Shown here in pieces: positions 6,455 to 11,004 of a stretch of 11,004 bases of DNA. Source of the stretch: an uncultured Collinsella sp. (GTDB lineage Bacteria; Actinomycetota; Coriobacteriia; Coriobacteriales; Coriobacteriaceae); contig USEF01000043.1 in assembly GCA_900553475.1 (NCBI GenBank), positions 1 through 11,004 on the forward strand. Reading direction: 5' to 3'. The notes below the pieces were generated by a model. That model was not told where the DNA came from. It was given only the letters and a program-made list of their open reading frames with translations, and searched no databases. The position numbers and the translations under genes were made by a program. Numbering within the stretch: position 1 is the first letter of the stretch; each line of letters begins with the position of its first letter.

Positions 6455-7747
6455 TTATTTGGCGCCTTGCATGACCTCGTCAAGGGTAACGCTGACGGCG
6501 TGCTGCGTCGGGACCCAGTCGACCTTCAGGAACAGCGCGGCCACCGTGATGGGGATATAGCTGAACATAAAGATCGGGAAGGTAAACAGGTTAGTCACCA
6601 GACGCCACTTTTGCGCGCAGTGAATGTGCTTGTACTCAAAGATAGTCGTGAGCAGCGCCAGGATAAAGAAAGTCAGATACATCATGGCGAAGGTCATAAT
6701 GAGCGAAGCGGCACAGGCCTGCATCTCGACTTCGGTAGCCAAAAAGCCGTGCGAGAGTCCACCCACGATCAGGAACGTCGCATTGGCGAGCATCGAGATG
6801 AGCGACAGCAGCATACCCGGGGCGATCGTCATGAACATGTCGTAGGCGGCAAAGCGATGGTAGCGGAAGGTCGACTTGACCAGGTGCTTACCGTAAGTAA
6901 AGAACACCTGGTAGAAGCCCTTGGTCCAACGCATGCGCTGTTTCCAGGACGCCTTAAACGTCACGGGTTGTTCGTCAAAGAACTCCGCCGGCGCATAGCC
7001 AATGCGAATGCCGTGAATGGCGCAGAACGTGGTGAACTGAATGTCCTCGGTCAGCGTGTGGAACTGCCAACCGTGCATGCCCTCGATAACGCTGGCGGAG
7101 ATGAGGTAGCCCGAACCCGAAACAGCGCAGGACGTCTTGCAGATATTACGCGCGTTGTTGAGGAAGCGCGCCTCGCGTAGATACCACGTGGCATTAGCAG
7201 CCGAGATCCACGAGCTGCCGAAGTTCTTGGAATTGCGATAGCTCGTGACCACATGGAAGCCCTGGTCAAAGGCATCATTCATCTTGGAAACGTAATCGCG
7301 GGAGATAACGTTATCGGCATCGAAGATATAGTAGCCCTCAAACGTGTCGGGATACTCGTTGAGAATGCGGTCGAAGCCAAAGTCCATGACCCAGCTCTTG
7401 CCCTTGCGGGCCAGGTCATTGCGCTCGTAAACAATGGCACCGGCCTCGCGCGCGAGCTGCGCCGTGTTGTCGGTGCAGGCATCGGCGACCACGAAAACCT
7501 CGATGAGCTCGGACGGATAATCCTGGTCCTTGATGGAGCGAACGAGGTTGGCGATCACGGCCTCATTATGCGCCGCGATAAAAAAGGCATAGCGATGGAG
7601 TTTTTTGGCCTTGGGAGGCGCGACCTCGCCACGAAGAGCGCCAATGACAAAGAAGACCACCTGGTACAGAAAGCAGACCGTGAGCAGCGTGACGACAATC
7701 TGGTTGAAGATCACGATGGGTGTGTTGGTTTGTAAAAAGGCGAGCAT
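6455..7747 (-). CDS. Membrane GT2 family glycosyltransferase, processive-synthase type
   Basis: This 430-residue membrane glycosyltransferase of family GT2 has the hallmarks of polysaccharide synthases such as cellulose, hyaluronan or poly-GlcNAc synthases. An N-terminal hydrophobic segment (about 10-37) precedes the cytoplasmic GT-A domain. That domain contains AFFIAAHNEA (54-63), ADACTDNT (88-95), DxD in FDADN (142-146), the acceptor-site TED (233-235) and QRMRW (270-274, the QxxRW motif). Further membrane segments lie at about 303-330, 345-370 and 386-408. TED plus QxxRW point to a processive, lipid-independent or membrane-acceptor enzyme, but the sugar and product cannot be read. The ATG at 7747 has GGGAG about five bases upstream and is preferred to a TTG at 7762. 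It lies 82 bases after the rluD-type gene with no terminator between them, and is closed by a strong terminator. No partner exporter or regulator gene is adjacent. Confidence 0.9.
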   Translation of the reverse strand: MLAFLQTNTPIVIFNQIVVTLLTVCFLYQVVFFVIGALRGEVAPPKAKKLHRYAFFIAAHNEAVIANLVRSIKDQDYPSELIEVFVVADACTDNTAQLAREAGAIVYERNDLARKGKSWVMDFGFDRILNEYPDTFEGYYIFDADNVISRDYVSKMNDAFDQGFHVVTSYRNSKNFGSSWISAANATWYLREARFLNNARNICKTSCAVSGSGYLISASVIEGMHGWQFHTLTEDIQFTTFCAIHGIRIGYAPAEFFDEQPVTFKASWKQRMRWTKGFYQVFFTYGKHLVKSTFRYHRFAAYDMFMTIAPGMLLSLISMLANATFLIVGGLSHGFLATEVEMQACAASLIMTFAMMYLTFFILALLTTIFEYKHIHCAQKWRLVTNLFTFPIFMFSYIPITVAALFLKVDWVPTQHAVSVTLDEVMQGAK

Positions 7748-7781
7748 GCAGGCTCCCAGCAACGCGTAACGTAAACAATCG

Positions 7782-7811
7782 TATATCTTACCGCAGGCTT
7801 ACCGAGTTCAA
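7782..7811 (-). promoter_or_regulatory. Possible weak promoter before the glycosyltransferase gene
   Basis: In the 82-base gap after the rluD-type gene, the minus strand holds TTGAAC (7811-7806), 4/6 to the vegetative -35. An AT-rich stretch, TAAGATATA (7790-7782), follows 15-20 bases downstream. No single -10 hexamer with 16-18 spacing is good. The gene may simply be read from the lspA promoter. Confidence 0.22.
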
Positions 7812-7829
7812 GAAACCACCTAATACTGG

Positions 7830-8843
7830 CTAGGCTTCGAGAAGACCGAGCTGCGGAACGATTTCATCTCCAACGGCCGTGCGACCGAGCGAGCGCGGAG
7901 CCAGATCGTCGAGAACCGCAGCGAGATCCCACGGCAACTCGTCGCGGCACTCAATGCGCTCCCCCGTCACGGGATGGTCGAACGCCACGCGCCAGGAATG
8001 AAGGAACTGCCTGGTCAGGCCCTGGTCGGCGCGCGCATCGCACTTGCCGTAGAGTGGATCGCCCACGCAGGCGTGGTTGATATGACGCATATGCACGCGA
8101 ATCTGGTGCGTGCGACCGGTAAACAGATGGCACTCAACGAGCGTATAACCATCGTCAAAGCGCGTGGAATCAAAGCGCTCGAGGACTTTAAAGGTCGTAA
8201 TGGCCTGACGGGCAAAGGGGTCGTCCGAAACCGCCATCTTGACGCGGTCGCGCGTAGAACGGGCGATACCGGTATTGATGGTGCCCTCGTCCATGGCGAT
8301 GTGCCCGTGGACAAGCGTGATATAGCGGCGGTCGAGCGTACGCGTGCGAATGAGATTTTGAAGCGCGCGCTGGGTGTCGTCGTCTTTTGCCGCGAGCATA
8401 AGGCCCGAGGTATCGCGATCCAGGCGATGCACGATGCCGGGGCGGTCCTCACCCTGCACGGTACCAAGATGATCGATACCGCAGTGGTAGACCAAGGCGT
8501 TCGCAAGCGTGCCGCTCTCGTGGCCGCGGGCGGGATGGCACACCAGGCCACGCTGCTTGGAGAGCACAATGAGATAGTCGTCCTCATAGCGAATGTCGAG
8601 CGGGATGGCCTCGGGAATCACATCGGTGGGATCGTGCGGCTCGGGCAAATCGACCGAAATACGGTCGCCGGCTCGCACGGCGTGCTTTTTAGACAGGCAG
8701 GGCTCGCCATTGACACATACGGCACCGCCCTCAATCAGATGCGCGCAGGAAGAGCGCGTAGGGCAGCCGTCATTGGAGCCCAGATAGGCGTCAAGACGCT
8801 GACCAGCGGCATCGTCGGCAACAAGGATATGGATGTCGGCCAT
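7830..8843 (-). CDS. RluA/RluD-family rRNA pseudouridine synthase
   Basis: This 337-residue enzyme converts specific uridines to pseudouridine, for RluD-type members in helix 69 of 23S rRNA. An N-terminal S4 RNA-binding domain covers about 15-70 (GQRLDAYLG at 14-22, AVCVNGEP at 41-48). The catalytic domain follows, with HRLDRDTSG (139-147) and its catalytic Asp142. The RNA-contacting GRTHQIRVHM motif and GDPLYG come later. The usual NKPAG-like motif reads LSKQRGLVCHPA (94-105), a mild variation. Length is normal for the S4-containing RluD group. Its ATG overlaps the lspA stop (TAATG), and lspA followed by rluD is a common bacterial pair. I avoid the symbol rluD because RluA-family members differ in target and cannot be told apart securely by eye. 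Confidence 0.93.
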   Translation of the reverse strand: MADIHILVADDAAGQRLDAYLGSNDGCPTRSSCAHLIEGGAVCVNGEPCLSKKHAVRAGDRISVDLPEPHDPTDVIPEAIPLDIRYEDDYLIVLSKQRGLVCHPARGHESGTLANALVYHCGIDHLGTVQGEDRPGIVHRLDRDTSGLMLAAKDDDTQRALQNLIRTRTLDRRYITLVHGHIAMDEGTINTGIARSTRDRVKMAVSDDPFARQAITTFKVLERFDSTRFDDGYTLVECHLFTGRTHQIRVHMRHINHACVGDPLYGKCDARADQGLTRQFLHSWRVAFDHPVTGERIECRDELPWDLAAVLDDLAPRSLGRTAVGDEIVPQLGLLEA

Positions 8844-9442
8844 TAGCGCTCATTCCTTTCGCGAATCTTGCGGGCACGCTCCCCACGCTGCTGGGCCTTG
8901 CGCTTAGCGCGGGCCTCGTCACGGGCGTTAAGCTCGGCGGTCGCATCGACCTCACGGGCAGCGGGGCTCAAGAACATGTAACCGAAGAGGGCGAGCACGA
9001 CGCCCAAGGTAATGCCGATATCGGCCACATTAAAGACGGGGAAGTCGACGAAGGTGGTGGCAATAAAATCGGTCACGAAGCCAAAGGCCAAACGATCGAT
9101 AGCGTTGCCGATAGCACCGCCCGCAACCATCGCCATGCCCACAACCTCCAAGCGAGCAAGCTGGGGCGCGCGAAGCAAGTACACGGCAATGGCGACAATG
9201 ACCGCAAGCGCCAGCAAAGCAAACGCAACGCCATGCCCCTCGCCCATGCTAAAGGCAGCACCGATATTGCGGACAAACAGGAAGTCGATCACACCGGGGA
9301 TAACAGTCACATGCAAAGCGTCGCCCACGGCACGAACCGCAAGCTTGGTCAGCTGATCAAAAAGCAGCACAACCAGCACCACCCCACCAGCAACACCTAA
9401 CCGCCAGCGCAAAGGCGGCGTCATATCCCCAGTACGACCCAA
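8843..9442 (-). CDS. lspA: Lipoprotein signal peptidase (signal peptidase II)
   Basis: This is the membrane aspartyl peptidase that removes signal peptides from prolipoproteins after lipid attachment to the lipobox Cys. Numbering is from the TTG at 9442 (199 residues). Membrane segments are at about 15-31, 70-91, 97-115 and 139-160. Conserved features are FDQLTK (28-33), RNIGAAFSM (58-66), GGAIGNAIDR (108-117), and the catalytic Asp pair D125 in VTDFI and D141 in FNVADIG. Residues 162-199 form a strongly charged Arg/Lys/Glu tail beyond the usual family end near 165. The start is uncertain. TTG at 9442 has AGGGG six bases upstream, whereas ATG at 9424 has GGGGA only about one base away, too close for normal pairing. 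The gene is coupled to the rluD-type gene by TAATG overlap and is preceded by the ileS terminator and a candidate promoter. Confidence 0.93.
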   Translation of the reverse strand: MGRTGDMTPPLRWRLGVAGGVVLVVLLFDQLTKLAVRAVGDALHVTVIPGVIDFLFVRNIGAAFSMGEGHGVAFALLALAVIVAIAVYLLRAPQLARLEVVGMAMVAGGAIGNAIDRLAFGFVTDFIATTFVDFPVFNVADIGITLGVVLALFGYMFLSPAAREVDATAELNARDEARAKRKAQQRGERARKIRERNER

Positions 9443-9475
9443 ATCAATCCCCTACCCTCAAGAACATCGAATTCC

Positions 9476-9492
9476 GTTTAACACAAGTAAAC
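9476..9492. promoter_or_regulatory. 17-base pseudo-palindrome near the expected lspA transcription start
   Basis: GTTTA and TAAAC are perfect inverted arms separated by seven bases. The element lies immediately after the candidate -10 hexamer, where transcription of lspA would begin, a position typical of repressor sites. The arms are short, so chance occurrence is possible. Confidence 0.25.
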
Positions 9493-9494
9493 AT

Positions 9495-9500
9495 CTTATA
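9495..9500 (-). promoter_or_regulatory. Candidate -10 element of the lspA promoter
   Basis: TATAAG on the minus strand (5/6 to consensus) lies 52 bases before the TTG start and downstream of the ileS terminator, where a new promoter is needed. The expected -35 position holds GTCGTG, a poor match, so an activator or an alternative sigma factor might be involved, or the promoter may be elsewhere in 9443-9555. Confidence 0.35.
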
Positions 9501-9555
9501 TTGCCACAAGCAGAGCGCACGACATATCCACCAACGCAAGCGAAATAACCAGCAT

Positions 9556-9591
9556 AAAACGAAAGCGACATTCCGAAAAACAGAATGCCGC
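9556..9591 (-). terminator. Rho-independent terminator after ileS
   Basis: On the minus strand GCGGCATTCTG (9591-9581) pairs with CGGAATGTCGC (9575-9565) around a TTTTT loop. This 11-bp stem includes two G-U pairs, and it is followed by TTTCGTTTT (9564-9556). The form and the place, about 70 bases after the ileS stop and ahead of lspA, fit an intrinsic terminator. Confidence 0.8.
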
Positions 9592-9611
9592 TTGGACGTG
9601 ACAAAAGTTGA

Positions 9612-9658
9612 CGTTGGGGACGTTCTTGTTTGACAGTCGTTTAAGAACGTCCCCAACG
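9612..9658. repeat. Perfect 16-bp inverted repeat, REP-like, just after ileS
   Basis: CGTTGGGGACGTTCTT (9612-9627) and its exact reverse complement (9643-9658) flank a 15-base loop. The right arm ends one base short of the ileS stop codon (9660-9662). The T-run on the minus side comes only after several other bases (TCAACTTTT), so it is a poor terminator by itself. Another, better terminator lies just beyond. The GGGGAC-containing arms and the loop recall short palindromic intergenic repeats of the REP type; copy number cannot be checked here. Confidence 0.65.
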
Positions 9659-9659
9659 G

Positions 9660-11004
9660 TTAGTTCAGCGCATCAGCGCAGCGTTTGCAGATGTGAGCGT
9701 GGCCGTTGTACTCGCCGACGGTGGTGCGGTAGTTCCAGCAACGGTCGCAGCACTCGCCCTCGGCTGCCTCGATAGCAACGGAGAGCTCCTCGCCCTGGGT
9801 CAGCTCAACATCGGAGACGATGTAGAACTCGGCCAGATCGACGGCCTTATCACCGGTCAGCAGCGCGTACATCTCGGCGGGAACGACCGCCTTGACGCGG
9901 ACCTGCTGGCTCTTGGTGAAGGTGCCGGCAGAACGGGCATCCTCAAGGGCCTTGGTCACGGCGCTACGGAGCTCAAGAGAAGCCTCGAGCACGCCCTCAA
10001 ACTCGTTGGCCTCATCGACCGTGATGGGCGACTTGTACCAATCGAGCAGCGCGGCGTACTTCTGGTGATCGACGCAGCCGGCGGGCGCATATGCCATGGC
10101 CTCGTCGACGGTGTAGGACAGGATCGGCTGCAGGTCGCGCATGAGCATCGAGAAGAGCTCGGCCAGCACGGTCTGGGCGCTGCGGCGCTTGGCGCCGTCC
10201 TTTTCCTCGCAGTAGAGCCGGTCGAGCGAGCGGGGCTTATCGCAGTACAGACGGTCCTTCAGGGCGTCGAGGTACACGTTGGAAAGCTCGGTAACCACGA
10301 AGTCATAAAGCGCACGGTAAGCGCGCGGGAACTCGTAGCAAGAGTAAGCGTCGTCGACCTCGGCCTGAACCTGGGTCAGACGGGCAACCATGAGCTTGTC
10401 GAGCGGCAGCAGGTCGGCAAAGGCGACACCGTCGGTCTCAGGCTCAAACTGGCCCTCGAGCTCGGAAAGCAGGAAGCGCAGCGTGTTGCGGAAGCGACGG
10501 TAGGCATCGGACGTACGAGCAAGGATCTCGTGGTCGATGGAAACGTCGGAGCTGGTATCGACGGATGCAACCCACAGACGGATGATATCGGCGCCCATCT
10601 CGTCGCAGACCTTGTTGGGGTCGATGACGTTGCCGAGCGACTTGGACATCTTGCGGCCCTGGCCATCGAGTGTGAAGCCCTGAGAGACGACCGCCTTGTA
10701 CGGAGCATGGCCGTTGGCACCCACCGAGGTGAGCAGCGAGCTCTGGAACCAACCGCGGTGCTGGTCGGATCCCTCGAGATACACGTCCGCCGGGTACTCA
10801 AGCTCGGGGCGATACTCGCAGACGGCCTTCCAGGAAACGCCGGAGTCCCACCACACATCGAGGATGTCCTTATCGGCCTTGAGGTGATGGCCGCCGCACT
10901 TGGGGCAGACGCAAGCCTCGCCCAGGTAGCTCTCGGGAGCGTCAGTAAACCAGGCGTCGGAGCCCTTCTCGTGGAAGAGCTTGATGACGGCGTCGAGCGT
11001 GGCG
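9660..11004 (-). CDS. ileS: Isoleucyl-tRNA synthetase, C-terminal part (5' end outside window)
   Basis: This class Ia aminoacyl-tRNA synthetase charges tRNA-Ile. The last 447 residues are visible and the reading frame stays open to the window edge, so the Rossmann half and most of the editing domain lie beyond 11004. Visible parts, numbered from the first complete codon, are CPKCGG (33-38), the catalytic DVWWDSGVSW (49-58), YLEGSDQHRGWF (75-86), the ATP-loop motif GRKMSKSLGNVIDP (116-129, KMSKS at 10652-10638), and the helical anticodon-binding domain. At the end is a zinc knuckle with C419, C422, C439 and C442 (CDRCW and CKRC). The zinc-binding end matches bacterial IleS proteins of E. coli type. 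Any T-box or other leader control would lie upstream and cannot be judged. The gene is followed by the inverted repeat and terminator in the gap before lspA. Confidence 0.97.
   Translation of the reverse strand, partial: ATLDAVIKLFHEKGSDAWFTDAPESYLGEACVCPKCGGHHLKADKDILDVWWDSGVSWKAVCEYRPELEYPADVYLEGSDQHRGWFQSSLLTSVGANGHAPYKAVVSQGFTLDGQGRKMSKSLGNVIDPNKVCDEMGADIIRLWVASVDTSSDVSIDHEILARTSDAYRRFRNTLRFLLSELEGQFEPETDGVAFADLLPLDKLMVARLTQVQAEVDDAYSCYEFPRAYRALYDFVVTELSNVYLDALKDRLYCDKPRSLDRLYCEEKDGAKRRSAQTVLAELFSMLMRDLQPILSYTVDEAMAYAPAGCVDHQKYAALLDWYKSPITVDEANEFEGVLEASLELRSAVTKALEDARSAGTFTKSQQVRVKAVVPAEMYALLTGDKAVDLAEFYIVSDVELTQGEELSVAIEAAEGECCDRCWNYRTTVGEYNGHAHICKRCADALN

Noticed and set aside
6434..7180. 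Plus-strand reading frame of 248 codons opposite the glycosyltransferase gene
   Set aside because: It is antisense to conserved GT2 motifs, of charged low-complexity composition, and starts inside the terminator of the minus-strand gene.
7974..8846. Plus-strand reading frame of 290 codons opposite the pseudouridine synthase gene
   Set aside because: It mirrors the rluD-type gene, has no family motif and no credible ribosome binding site, and all neighbours are on the other strand.
9444..9656. Possible 70-residue minus-strand small protein between ileS and lspA
   Set aside because: The frame would run through the inverted repeat and the terminator, is rich in Cys, Trp and Arg in no pattern, and lacks a clear ribosome binding site. 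I treat the gap as regulatory and repeat sequence.
9660..10856. ileS as a complete short gene starting at 10856
   Set aside because: The apparent start is a GTG in the middle of the DVWWDSG motif, and the frame stays open with IleS-like sequence to the window edge, so the gene is cut by the window rather than truncated.

Overview
The window reads as a piece of a high-G+C Actinobacterial chromosome. The set and order of genes (ileS, lspA, an rluD-type gene, dgt, rarA, a DUF948 protein, a SigB/SigF-type sigma factor) and the protein sequences suggest a gut Coriobacteriia, most like Collinsella. That assignment rests on recognition, not on a search. All eleven genes lie on the minus strand, so the operons read from the right edge (11004) to the left edge (1). 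Coding density is high: the longest stretch without a gene is about 217 bases (9443-9659).

In transcription order: (1) 11004-9660 is the 3' half of ileS. It is followed by a perfect 16-bp inverted repeat (9612-9658) and then a rho-independent terminator (9556-9591). (2) 9442-7830 holds lspA and an rluD-type pseudouridine synthase gene joined by a TAATG overlap, with a candidate promoter in front. An 82-base gap leads to a membrane GT2 glycosyltransferase (7747-6455), which ends at a second strong terminator (6446-6399). (3) 6373-3262 holds a short A24 prepilin peptidase, a dGTPase-like HD phosphohydrolase and the replication-recombination ATPase RarA. The first of these begins just behind a perfect 16-bp palindrome that touches its Shine-Dalgarno sequence. 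(4) 3161-2 is a tightly packed four-gene unit: a DUF948 membrane-anchored protein, an RsbW-like anti-sigma homologue, a group 3 sigma factor and an AI-2E family transporter. These four genes overlap by 8, are separated by 1, and overlap by 4 bases respectively, so they are almost certainly co-transcribed and translationally coupled.

Most of the window is housekeeping: Ile-tRNA charging, lipoprotein maturation, rRNA pseudouridylation, dNTP hydrolysis and fork rescue. The most unusual part is the sigma unit. The RsbW-like protein keeps the overall fold signature and the Glu of the N-box, but has lost the Mg-ATP-binding Asn, the DxGxG box and the GxGL box. It therefore looks like a pseudokinase anti-sigma factor. 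It is encoded between its presumed sigma partner and a membrane-anchored DUF948 protein, and no RsbV-like antagonist is visible. No tRNA, rRNA, CRISPR array or transposase gene is present.
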